Source: Paenibacillus_AP thailandensis (lineage in GTDB: Bacteria; Bacillota; Bacilli; Paenibacillales; Paenibacillaceae). Taken from it: 64,000 nt of DNA. Shown in pieces: positions 40,943 to 49,480 of the stretch. The notes under the pieces are model-generated. The model saw nothing but the letters and a program-made list of their open reading frames with translations, was not told the DNA's origin and did no database searches. The stretch is taken from positions 1 to 64,000 of the forward strand of contig NZ_JBHUMY010000001.1 of the NCBI RefSeq assembly GCF_042685365.1, in the 5' to 3' direction. Within the stretch, counting starts at the first letter, position 1. Each line of letters begins with the position of its first letter. Position numbers and translations under genes: made by a program.

Positions 40943-42490
40943 TTAATCCCGAAAAACTTTAGAAGATGACCCTCTAAATTCGTTAGGCGGCATTCCGATC
41001 CTTTTGACGAACTGCTTTAGGAACAACCCGTAGTTTCCGTAACCGACATGCTCGGCGATTTCGCCGGTTCTCAGCTTCGTTTCGCGAAGCAGGCGGACCG
41101 CTTCGTTTATCCGCAAATTATGAATCTGCTCGTGAAAACCGATTCCGTTTTTTCGCATCAACAGCTGCCCCATATAGACCGGGTTCAAATAAAACTTCTG
41201 CGCGAGCTGCTTGATCGTAATCGCCTCGCGGTAATGCTCCTCGATGTACCGGTTAATTTCGTTTACAATGCCGCGCGACTGAGCGGCCAGCCTCCTCCGC
41301 AGCGCGTCGATCGCATCAAGGCCGCATTCGAGCAGCCTTTCCATAAGCCGGGCCAACCCCAGCGCTTCGGCCGGCCTTCCCGCACGGCCGAACTTCTCCG
41401 GCCATTCCGCTTCGAAGACGCCGGCCTCCTCCATATATTCGCCAATCCGGCGCATCGTATGGACGGCGACTTTCGCGACGACTTCCGGAGCGGCATACGC
41501 TTCAAGGAAGGCCTGCTTCGCTTTCCCGACCGCTTGATCGAAACCGGTCCGGTCCATCCATTCGACCGCTTGCAGCATCTCCTTCACGAAACGCGTGTAA
41601 TCGTGCCGATAGTCGAACGGCCTATGGCGGACGTTCTCATACTCGATCCATTGTCCGCACTCATCCGCGTAAAAGGCGTGTCGGAGCGCCTCCTTTGCCG
41701 CACGGTAGCTTTCGCCGATCCGGAGCAGAGACAGTACCGCCGTACCGACGGATATGGATGCGCCGCGCTCGGCATACCGCCCCATCCGCTTGCCGACATC
41801 GTGACCGCGGACGTCCCCATCCAAGCCCGCTTTCATTCCGTAGACGACGGCCAAATGATCTTCCAAGTCGATCCTATACGCCGGCGCTTCCTCGCGCGAC
41901 ACGGAAGCTACTTCCTCTCTCAGCTCGAGCAATACGGGGCCTTCGGCCCGGCACACGATAACGTTCCAATGATGCGAGCTTCCGGATAACCGTTCCAAAC
42001 GCCGCCGTTCCTCGCCGCTAACCGGTCTTTCCGCCAGCAGTCCCTTCAACAGCGCAGCCGACTCCTCGTATTCGACGAGCCGCCCGATTCTGCGTCTTTC
42101 TTTCTGTTCCGCCAACTCGCGGTAAAGGTCTTGGAGTTCCCGTTCCGCCTCATCGGGAATAACCGGCTTTAATAAATAATGGTTAATGCCGTACCGCATC
42201 GCCTTTTGGGCATATTCAAATTCGCTGTACCCGCTTACAATGGCGAAGCGAACCGTTTCGCCCCCCGCCTCCCGCCGCCAGGCGGCAATCATGTCGAGCC
42301 CGTCCATCAAGGGCATTTTCACATCCGTCACGACCAAATCCGGCGACAGCTCGCGGATTTTGCGCAATCCATCCTCGCCGTTGCCGCAAGTGCCGCATAT
42401 TTGAAAGCCTAGCCCTTCCCAATCGACCCATAGCAGCATCCCCTCGAGAGCGGCCGGTTCATCGTCGATCAGAAGCACCTTAAACGTCAT
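40943..42490 (-). CDS. YesN-type response regulator (REC plus AraC)
   Basis: A 515-residue two-component regulator. Receiver domain about 1 to 125 with phospho-acceptor Asp in 'LVVTDVKMPLMDG' (about residue 56), 'AIVSGYSEFEYA' and Lys in 'LLKPVIPDE'; a variable middle of about 270 residues; C-terminal AraC double helix-turn-helix ('ITIKQLAQKFYLNPVYMGQL', 'TGEIAEHVGYGNYGLFLKQF'). Its start overlaps the kinase stop by four bases, so kinase and regulator are coupled. It sits directly before the importer genes and most likely activates them. Confidence 0.9.
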   Translation of the reverse strand: MTFKVLLIDDEPAALEGMLLWVDWEGLGFQICGTCGNGEDGLRKIRELSPDLVVTDVKMPLMDGLDMIAAWRREAGGETVRFAIVSGYSEFEYAQKAMRYGINHYLLKPVIPDEAERELQDLYRELAEQKERRRIGRLVEYEESAALLKGLLAERPVSGEERRRLERLSGSSHHWNVIVCRAEGPVLLELREEVASVSREEAPAYRIDLEDHLAVVYGMKAGLDGDVRGHDVGKRMGRYAERGASISVGTAVLSLLRIGESYRAAKEALRHAFYADECGQWIEYENVRHRPFDYRHDYTRFVKEMLQAVEWMDRTGFDQAVGKAKQAFLEAYAAPEVVAKVAVHTMRRIGEYMEEAGVFEAEWPEKFGRAGRPAEALGLARLMERLLECGLDAIDALRRRLAAQSRGIVNEINRYIEEHYREAITIKQLAQKFYLNPVYMGQLLMRKNGIGFHEQIHNLRINEAVRLLRETKLRTGEIAEHVGYGNYGLFLKQFVKRIGMPPNEFRGSSSKVFRD

Positions 42491-44316
42491 GCTCCCTCCT
42501 CCTTGTTCATCCCGTAGTTTACCTCCAGCGGAACAGACGGCTTAAGCGGCAGCTTAAAAATGACCGTCGTACCGGCATTCTCCTCGCTGACAATATCGAA
42601 GACGACCTGATACCCGTAATAGAGCTCCAACCGCCGGTAAACGTTGCGGATGCCGATGCTTGCCCCGTCGGGATCGTCTCCCCGGACGGCTCGCATCACT
42701 TCCTTCACTTTTCCTGAGGCCATTCCTATGCCGTTATCCTCGATCGCAACCCGCAGCCAGCCGTCCGCGGACGAAGCGCTTATACGGATCGCGCCGGGCC
42801 CGTCGACGGCCTGGATGCCGTGCTTGCATGCGTTTTCGACGAGAGGCTGGATGCTCATCTTGGGCACAAGACAGCGAAGCGCCTCGTCCTCGATATGAAG
42901 CTCGTATTCAAATTTGTCCCTGAACCGGAACTTTTCGATTTTCAAATACATGTCGATAAAGTGGATTTCCTCCTGCAGCGGAACGATGTCCTCCTTCCAG
43001 TTGAGCAGCCTGCGGAGCAGCTTCGACAAGCTTTTAATGATATCCGCCACATCCAAGTATTGATTTTTGGTGCACACGACAAGCAACGCATTAAGCGTAT
43101 TAAACAAAAAATGGGGATTCATCTGGCTTTGGAGAAAATTGATTTCGGCGCGAACCCGCTCGGCTTCCAAGCTTTTTTGCTTGATTTCAAGCTTGTAGAC
43201 GTCGTTGATAAGCGACCGGATTTGCGTCGTCATCGCATTAAAGTTGCGGATCAACCCGCCGATTTCGTCCCGGCCTTCATCGATTCGGATCAGATCGAAT
43301 TTCTCGTTGGACACCTTCTGCATATGCCGCGCAAGCCGCTTCACCCGGTAATTGTACGAACGAAGCATGATATAAATGAAGACGGCCGCGGTCAGCGTGA
43401 CGGCGGCCGCAAGCGCAAGCACGGACACCCAGATGTCCTGCATCGCGCTTGAAATACGCGTCCCTTGCGGCAGCCCGATCAGCCGCCAGCCTTTTACGTA
43501 TTTCGCGCTCCCGATCGCCGCCGAATAAATCTCTTCCTCCGCATAGCCGCCCGGCAGCTTGAAGAGCGGGTAATCTTCCAGCTGCTCGCCTGATTGATAG
43601 CCGCTTTGCGCCGACATAATGATCTCGCCCCGCTCGTTGACAAGGAACAAATTCAAGTAATTTTTTTCCCGAACGATAACGTCGTATATTTTGCTCGGGT
43701 CGATATCGATTCGCAGCAGCTTCTCGTACGTCTGAAACGAGTCATAATAATCCATCCGCTCGATAACGCTTATATAGGGGGTCGACAGCGTCGTATTGCT
43801 CGGATCGGCTGCACGGTAAGCCGCAACGATGACGGGATCGGACGATTGCCGCCACTGTTCGTACCAATCGCTACCGATGACGCTTCTATCGATGTAATGA
43901 TAGTTTCCTCCGGAGACGATGGAAGGATTGTCCGTATAAATGCCGACTCGCAATATTTGATGGTTCACCGGAATATAACTGATTACCCGGTTGCGCAGCT
44001 GCTCGTCGAACGTACCGTAAAAGTCGGCCAGTCCTTCGTAACGGCGGTCCAGCGTTTCATACAACGTTTTATCCGTGCTTAAAGCATGGCTGACGGCAAC
44101 CCCTCCTTCGATAAAGTCGTGGATATCCTTGCGCGCCCGTTCGAGAGAAATTTCCATGTTCTGCTTCTCCCTCGAGCGGACCAGATCGGCCATCCGATCC
44201 ATAAACAGCATATTGATAACCAGGATCGGAAGCAGAACGCCCACGATCAAAATCATAATAAACTTATAATTCAGCGGGATGTCGTCGACCAATCTTCTAA
44301 ATTTCACTGTTCTCAT
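42487..44316 (-). CDS. YesM-type sensor histidine kinase
   Basis: A 609-residue membrane kinase. First membrane helix about residues 18 to 42, an extracellular dCache-like domain of about 250 residues, second membrane helix about 290 to 315, HAMP, then the His_kinase domain with 'QSQMNPHFLFNTLNALL' (phospho-His) and an ATPase domain with N-box 'LVENACKHGIQ' and G-box 'DNGIGM'. The start is the ATG at 44316, 22 bases after the upstream regulator gene; the frame extends to 44502 inside that gene. It senses an extracellular sugar or binding-protein complex and phosphorylates one or both neighbouring YesN-type regulators. Confidence 0.9.
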   Translation of the reverse strand: MRTVKFRRLVDDIPLNYKFIMILIVGVLLPILVINMLFMDRMADLVRSREKQNMEISLERARKDIHDFIEGGVAVSHALSTDKTLYETLDRRYEGLADFYGTFDEQLRNRVISYIPVNHQILRVGIYTDNPSIVSGGNYHYIDRSVIGSDWYEQWRQSSDPVIVAAYRAADPSNTTLSTPYISVIERMDYYDSFQTYEKLLRIDIDPSKIYDVIVREKNYLNLFLVNERGEIIMSAQSGYQSGEQLEDYPLFKLPGGYAEEEIYSAAIGSAKYVKGWRLIGLPQGTRISSAMQDIWVSVLALAAAVTLTAAVFIYIMLRSYNYRVKRLARHMQKVSNEKFDLIRIDEGRDEIGGLIRNFNAMTTQIRSLINDVYKLEIKQKSLEAERVRAEINFLQSQMNPHFLFNTLNALLVVCTKNQYLDVADIIKSLSKLLRRLLNWKEDIVPLQEEIHFIDMYLKIEKFRFRDKFEYELHIEDEALRCLVPKMSIQPLVENACKHGIQAVDGPGAIRISASSADGWLRVAIEDNGIGMASGKVKEVMRAVRGDDPDGASIGIRNVYRRLELYYGYQVVFDIVSEENAGTTVIFKLPLKPSVPLEVNYGMNKEEGA

Positions 44317-44338
44317 ATGACCACCGATCCTCTGACGA

Positions 44339-45916
44339 TTAGAGTCGCTTCGATTCCAGGCCGTTTTTATAAGCCGTCGGCAGAACGCCTGTCTGTTTCT
44401 TGAACTTAAGCACAAAGTAGTCGGCGTCCGGATAACCGACCTTAAGCGCAACCTCCCCGATCTTGAGCGGAGTGCAGGCAAGGAGCCGCTTCGCTTCCTC
44501 AATTCGTTTGTCGTTCAAATATTCGTTAAACGTTTTTCCCGTATGCTTCTTGAACAATTGACCCATATAGGCGGCATTCATATGAAACCGCTTTGCCATA
44601 TCCCGAAGCTGCAGCTTGTTCCGGAACTCGAGATCGACGTAACGGATCGCTTGAAACATGACGTTCCGATCGTTTTTTGGCTTAAGAAGCCGCAGCGCCG
44701 AAGCCGTTTCGAGACATAAGCCGACGACATAGCGTTCCAGGGCGCGGTAATCCTTCATGTCGGCCAAGCTCCCGTGCTTCTCCCGCAGATTGTTCATCAA
44801 TTCGTCCGGATCGCCGTTCAGTTCCGCGATTATCTTGCACAGATCCATTTCCAGATCGGCGGCGCATGACTTTGCGCCTTCAACATCCAGGCCGTGTTCA
44901 GCGCAGCATCGTATCGCGTCTGCCGCGTTATTCGATATCGGATCCGGCTCTCCTTCCTCTACCTGCGCCGTCAGAAGCTTGAACTTATGCTTAAGAACGA
45001 CGCTCCGGTCCGGCTTCGGCTTGGGTGCGGTCGATTCGTCGCAGAAGACAACGCCTCCGCCGGCGTTGTCGCGATTTCGTTTAAGGGCTTCCAGCGCTTG
45101 CGCGTATAACTGCTTCATCTCGTTTAAGCCGTTGCCCCTGCCGCTTACGGCTACCAGGGCAGGCTGCCCCAAGCTCTCCGTCAAGCACGTATGGACACGG
45201 AATGCGATCTCCCGCACGTTGCGCTTATCAGCCTTGCCCAAGGCTCTTTCCTCCCCGCCGCCTGACGAGACAAGCAGCCCCGTTCTTTCCGCTCCGTCCC
45301 GAAACGGCGCGATGCCGTCTCCGCCGAATCCGGCTTCCTGCAGCAGAGTCCAAAGATCGGACCGGGAAGAAGCGGTGTCGACCATCATGCACCTTAGCTC
45401 CGCCCCCGGCGATATGCCAAGTTCCATCAACGCTTGCCTTTCCATAGCCGGTTCGCCTTCTTCCCGTATGAGACGGTTGATTAGACGCTCTGCGGCATAT
45501 AACCGCTGCTTCGTCCTGCATTGCTCCGCAGCCTCCTCTTCGAGAAGCTGCTCGCCGAGTTTTGCCAACGCGGCGGTCACTTCATCGTCGTCGACCGGCT
45601 TTAGCAAATACGCGGCCGCGCGCTGCCGCATGGCCGACAAGGCGTACTGAAATTCGTCGTATCCGCTGAGCACGATAAATTTGGGAGGGTTCGGCAGCAA
45701 TCGATTCGTTTGCTCAATGAGTTCCAAGCCGCCGAGCGCCGGCATACGGACGTCCGTTACGACCAGCTTCGGGCGAAGCTCCCGGATCAGCCGCAAAGCG
45801 TCCGCCCCATTGGCCGCTTCGCCGCATATCCGAAAGCCGGACCGCTCCCAATCGATCATCGATTTCAACCCTTCAAGCACCCAAGGCTCATCGTCAACCA
45901 GCAGCACGTTCCACAT
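44339..45916 (-). CDS. YesN-type response regulator (REC plus AraC), second copy
   Basis: A 525-residue regulator with the same layout as the one at 40943: receiver with Asp in 'LVVTDVRMPALGG' (about 55), 'IVLSGYDEFQYA' and 'YLLKPVDDDE'; a middle region; C-terminal AraC helices ('LRDMAKRFHMNAAYMGQLF', 'IGEVALKVGYPDADYFVLKF'). It comes first in the minus-strand run, 22 bases before the kinase. Two full regulators around one kinase is unusual. The middle regions of the two differ clearly, so this is an old duplication or independent acquisition rather than a recent copy. Confidence 0.88.
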   Translation of the reverse strand: MWNVLLVDDEPWVLEGLKSMIDWERSGFRICGEAANGADALRLIRELRPKLVVTDVRMPALGGLELIEQTNRLLPNPPKFIVLSGYDEFQYALSAMRQRAAAYLLKPVDDDEVTAALAKLGEQLLEEEAAEQCRTKQRLYAAERLINRLIREEGEPAMERQALMELGISPGAELRCMMVDTASSRSDLWTLLQEAGFGGDGIAPFRDGAERTGLLVSSGGGEERALGKADKRNVREIAFRVHTCLTESLGQPALVAVSGRGNGLNEMKQLYAQALEALKRNRDNAGGGVVFCDESTAPKPKPDRSVVLKHKFKLLTAQVEEGEPDPISNNAADAIRCCAEHGLDVEGAKSCAADLEMDLCKIIAELNGDPDELMNNLREKHGSLADMKDYRALERYVVGLCLETASALRLLKPKNDRNVMFQAIRYVDLEFRNKLQLRDMAKRFHMNAAYMGQLFKKHTGKTFNEYLNDKRIEEAKRLLACTPLKIGEVALKVGYPDADYFVLKFKKQTGVLPTAYKNGLESKRL

Positions 45917-46116
45917 CGTTTACCGCTCCTCTTATTACAAAATCTGTATTGAAAGCGTATTCAGATTCTATTATACTTTAGTACGTTAACGTAGCAAGTT
46001 TTTAAGACGAGGAAGATTGGAGCTCTTTAAGCGTTCTTTTCGGGGACTTCCATCCGGATAAAGCGTCATAGACTAATGTGAAAGCAATTTCAAAAAGCGA
46101 AAGCGGGGTTTAACCG

Positions 46117-46746
46117 ATGAATCCGGCCATGATGATAAGCAGAGTGAAGACGGAGAAAAAAGCGGTGGCGTTTACGTTCGACGACGGGCCGAATCCAATC
46201 TACACGCCCCAGCTGCTCCAAATTTTCGGGCAAACGGGCGGAAAAGCGACTTTTTTTATGCTCGGCAGTCAAATCGAAATACATCCGGAGGTTGCAAGGG
46301 CTGTTCATGCGCAAGGGCACGAAATCGGCAACCATACCTATTCCCATCCCCATCTGTCCAGGCTGAGCGGGCCGGAATGCTTGGAAGAGCTTGTCCGGAC
46401 CGAGCAGCTCATCGTCGGAATAACGGGAACGAGACCGGCCGTGTTCAGGCCTCCGTATATGGATTACAACGAGCAGACGGCGGCCATAGCCCTTTCGCTT
46501 CAATACCGGGTTGCGGGGGCGGCCAACGTGGGAACCATGGACTGGGAGCAGCCGGGCGTCGACTTTATTGTCGACAAAACGAAGGAGACGTTGCGTCCGG
46601 GGAACATCCTGCTGTTTCACGACGGTTTCGGCGACCGCTCGCAAACGGTCGAAGCCGTCCGGCGGCTTGTCCTGGAGCTTACTTCGGACGGCTACAAGCT
46701 GGTTACCGTAAGCGGGCTTCTCCGCCTGGGGGAACCGGAAGCATGA
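46117..46746 (+). CDS. Polysaccharide deacetylase (NodB domain)
   Basis: A 209-residue NodB-fold deacetylase. Motif 1 'TFDDGP' (metal and catalytic Asp), motif 2 'HTYSHPHL' (two metal His), motif 3 'RPPY' and the C-terminal 'LLFHDG' with catalytic His are intact. It has no obvious signal peptide or membrane segment, so it is either cytoplasmic or exported by another route. Family members remove acetyl groups from chitooligosaccharides, peptidoglycan or xylan. It is a single gene, divergent from the regulator at 45916. Start at the first ATG, after AAAGCGGGG. Confidence 0.88.
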   Translation: MNPAMMISRVKTEKKAVAFTFDDGPNPIYTPQLLQIFGQTGGKATFFMLGSQIEIHPEVARAVHAQGHEIGNHTYSHPHLSRLSGPECLEELVRTEQLIVGITGTRPAVFRPPYMDYNEQTAAIALSLQYRVAGAANVGTMDWEQPGVDFIVDKTKETLRPGNILLFHDGFGDRSQTVEAVRRLVLELTSDGYKLVTVSGLLRLGEPEA

Positions 46747-46787
46747 CGTCCGGCTCCCGCCGGCGGATTCCGCCTTTCCGGTGCAGG

Positions 46788-47408
46788 TTAGCATTTCGAT
46801 ACGCGCGCAATAATACGGGCAACGGAGGAATCCGCTTTGACGTTTAAAGGCAATGCGATAATTTCAAACGATGGCGCTCCGATCAGCCGGTCGACGTTCG
46901 CTAAATTTTCGGCAATCAGGATCCCGTTTTCGAAGAGGCGTTTATGAACGCGAAACGGCCATTTGTCCGGCGATGGCGTATCGAGGCCGACCATTTTAAT
47001 TTTTTTGCGCACCAGCAGCTCGGCGAACGCATCCGTCAATACCGGATGTTCCCCGTAATAGGCTTCTTCGCCGTACAGCCGCCCCCAGCCCGTGTGCACA
47101 ATAACGATATGGCCGTCCCGGATAAGGGCTTCGTACTCCTCCTTATAATCGATCGTTTCGACGCCCGCCGCGTCGATCAGGCAGCCCTCGCCGACGAAAC
47201 GGTCAATCGGAAAATCGTTTAAGTACATGTCCGTCTCCGTCAAATGCATAGGGCCGTCGATATGGGTTCCGGCATGCATATTGATCGACAGCTGGTGGTT
47301 GACGTAGAAATCCGTGTGCAGCTGCCTGCTCTGAACGAGTCCCGTCTCCTCGTCTCCCGGATATACGGGCATGCCGCGTTCGATCCGCCGCGTAAGATCG
47401 ATAATCAT
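46788..47408 (-). CDS. Cyclase-family metal hydrolase (kynurenine formamidase-like)
   Basis: A 206-residue protein of the cyclase/KynB family. The zinc-site motif 'HAGTHIDGPMH' is at about residues 45 to 55, and 'PVYPGDEE' and 'GLDTPSPDKWP' are also family-typical. Members hydrolyse N-formylkynurenine, isatin or similar amides. No tryptophan-degradation genes are nearby, so the substrate is open. It follows the zinc-ribbon gene by three bases on the minus strand, so the two are cotranscribed. Confidence 0.85.
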   Translation of the reverse strand: MIIDLTRRIERGMPVYPGDEETGLVQSRQLHTDFYVNHQLSINMHAGTHIDGPMHLTETDMYLNDFPIDRFVGEGCLIDAAGVETIDYKEEYEALIRDGHIVIVHTGWGRLYGEEAYYGEHPVLTDAFAELLVRKKIKMVGLDTPSPDKWPFRVHKRLFENGILIAENLANVDRLIGAPSFEIIALPLNVKADSSVARIIARVSKC

Positions 47409-47411
47409 AGG

Positions 47412-47846
47412 TCAGGCCTCCGGATTCCGGCTTTCGAGTTCCTTGTTTCCGGCCGGCTCGATTTTGTCCGTTTCATAGTCGGTCACGTCGATGATTTCGA
47501 ATTCCGAGCCGCATTTTGGGCATTCCCGCGCGTCAAACGCCACATCCGCGCCGCATTCGCCGCATACTTTCGTCTCGGACAGATTGGCGATCTTCTGAAG
47601 GTTTTGCTCGATCTCCCATTTCAGCTCCCGGATGCGGCTCAAGTGGGGCTCCAGCTGCTCGTTCGTCAACGTCTCCCCCGCCGATTCGGCCGCTTCGAAC
47701 ACCAGCTTGCCGATTGCCTGATACGATTGTTGAATGTCGCTTTGCTTCGACAGGTTCACCATCTTCAGCCGGTTGATCTCCACTACCGTTTTCGCCTTGC
47801 TGCCGGCCTCCGCGACTCCCGCCTTTAATTTGTCCAGAAAACTCAT
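47412..47846 (-). CDS. Zinc-ribbon protein with helical N-terminus
   Basis: A 144-residue protein. The first about 90 residues are helical and probably coiled coil; residues about 94 to 112 hold a zinc ribbon of two Cys-x2-Cys pairs in 'CGECGADVAFDARECPKCG'; the tail is acidic. Such proteins are frequent in Bacillota and lack a defined role. It is read before the cyclase-family gene. A good GAGGAGTCGC ribosome site precedes the ATG. Confidence 0.75.
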   Translation of the reverse strand: MSFLDKLKAGVAEAGSKAKTVVEINRLKMVNLSKQSDIQQSYQAIGKLVFEAAESAGETLTNEQLEPHLSRIRELKWEIEQNLQKIANLSETKVCGECGADVAFDARECPKCGSEFEIIDVTDYETDKIEPAGNKELESRNPEA

Positions 47847-48057
47847 GCCCGCGACTCCTCCTCGCTATTCTTTCTCCAGGCCTTGCGATGCCGCAATTCG
47901 ACATCATTCCGCCGTATAGTACATTTATGGAAGACGATAATAGAATAGCACACCTTTCCGTCCGTTTCATGCTCTCCGTTCCCCGCCATTTACGGGACAT
48001 GGCGAAACGGAGCTTAGATACCGGGAAAGGGCGAATCGATAAATCCGGAGGGAACAA

Positions 48058-49173
48058 ATGAATCCAGCCTACGCACCATTGTTTGAACCGTTCGCTTTGC
48101 GAAGCGGACTGCAGCTTCACAATCGCATCGTCATGGCCCCGATGACCAATTTCTCGTCCCATGACGACGGCACGGTATCCGACGCCGAAATCGCTTATTA
48201 TGCGAGACGTTCGCAAGGCGTCGGCATGGTCATTACCGCCTGTACTTACGTAACGGCCAACGGCAAAGGCTTTCCCGGCGAGTTCGCCGGGCACGAGGAC
48301 GCCATGATTCCTAGCCTCCGCAGCTTGGCAAGCGCCATTAAGGCGAAAGGCGCGAAAGCCGTGCTTCAAATATTTCACGGCGGAAGGGCGTGTCCGCCCG
48401 ACCTCGTTCAGGGCGACGTCGTCAGCGCAAGCGCGGTGCCCGCGCCTGCAGGAGGCCCGGTTCCGCGTGCGCTGGAAGCCGAAGAGGTGCATGCGATCGT
48501 CCGCGATTTCGGCGAAGCCGCGAGACGGGCGATCGAAGCCGGCTATGACGGCGTCGAAATTCACGGCGCCAACGGTTACTTGCTGCAGCAATTTTTTTCT
48601 CCGCACTCCAACCGGAGGGAGGACGAGTGGGGCGGATCGCTCGAGAAACGGATGGCTTTTCCGTTAGCCGTTATTGCGGAAGTGAAGCGGGTCGCCGCCG
48701 CACACGCCTCATCCCCCTTCCTGATCGGCTACCGCTTCTCCCCGGAAGAGCCCGAGACGCCGGGCATCACGATGGACGATACGCTCCGTTTCGTTGACGT
48801 CCTGGCCGATCAAGGGCTGGATTATCTGCACGTCTCGTTAAACGAGTTCGATTCGAAGCCGCGCCGCGGCGCGGACGTAAGCAAGACGCGCCTTGAATGG
48901 ATCGTCGAAACGGCGGCCGGACGAACGCCCGTCATCGGAGTCGGCTCCATCCATACGCCGGACGAAGCCGTCAAGGCGCTGGAGACCGGCATCGCGCTCG
49001 TTGCGCTTGGCCGGGAGCTGATAATGGAACCGGACTGGGTGCAAAAGACGGCCGAAGGCAAGGAAGCCGAGATCAAAGTGACGTTGAACAAAGCCGATCA
49101 AGAGCGTCTGGTCGTTCCGGACCCGCTCTGGCGGGCGATTATCGGCAGCCCGGGCTGGTTTCCCGTAGAATGA
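48058..49173 (+). CDS. Old Yellow Enzyme family NADH:flavin oxidoreductase
   Basis: A 371-residue FMN TIM-barrel enzyme. 'LHNRIVMAPMTNFSSHDDG' near residue 22, 'VLQIFHGGRACPP' near 105, 'YDGVEIHGANGYLLQQFFSP' near 165 followed by 'SNRREDEWGG', and 'PVIGVGSIHTPDEA' near 295 are typical of the OYE/YqjM-like group, which reduces activated C=C bonds or acts in xenobiotic and 2,4-dienoyl-CoA reduction. GGAGGGA lies just before the ATG. It is monocistronic and followed by two strong hairpins. Confidence 0.9.
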   Translation: MNPAYAPLFEPFALRSGLQLHNRIVMAPMTNFSSHDDGTVSDAEIAYYARRSQGVGMVITACTYVTANGKGFPGEFAGHEDAMIPSLRSLASAIKAKGAKAVLQIFHGGRACPPDLVQGDVVSASAVPAPAGGPVPRALEAEEVHAIVRDFGEAARRAIEAGYDGVEIHGANGYLLQQFFSPHSNRREDEWGGSLEKRMAFPLAVIAEVKRVAAAHASSPFLIGYRFSPEEPETPGITMDDTLRFVDVLADQGLDYLHVSLNEFDSKPRRGADVSKTRLEWIVETAAGRTPVIGVGSIHTPDEAVKALETGIALVALGRELIMEPDWVQKTAEGKEAEIKVTLNKADQERLVVPDPLWRAIIGSPGWFPVE

Positions 49174-49180
49174 GACCAAC

Positions 49181-49220
49181 GCTTATCGGAGTCGTTCGAA
49201 GGGGAACGACTCCGATAAGC
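49181..49220. terminator. Perfect 17-pair hairpin after the OYE gene
   Basis: A 17-base arm (GCTTATCGGAGTCGTTC) and its exact complement around a six-base loop GAAGGG, eight bases after the stop codon. There is no T-run, so it may protect the 3' end or cooperate with the terminator at 49294. Confidence 0.6.
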
Positions 49221-49293
49221 AAACGTTATGACCGCCAATAACAATGCGGCTTTTCCCGATACGCGAAAACTTATAAATTGTTATGCGGCAAAC

Positions 49294-49339
49294 AAACGCC
49301 GGCAAGCTAGTCTGATTAGACCAGCTTGCCGGCGTTTTT
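49294..49339. terminator. Bidirectional terminator between convergent genes
   Basis: A 15-pair stem (AAACGCCGGCAAGCT with its complement) followed by TT on the plus strand after the AAAC/GTTT arms. It can serve both the OYE gene and the glucan synthase gene. Confidence 0.75.
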
Positions 49340-49480
49340 AGTCCGCGTCCATTCTTGCCATGCGGGGCCTGCGGCCGCAACGGGCCTCCCCAGCATTTCG
49401 CCGCCACTCGCGGGCTGCTTACATGTTCCGGGAGAATTAGTCCGCGAGGGACGCGGATACTTTGGCGTAGAGGCTGCCCG

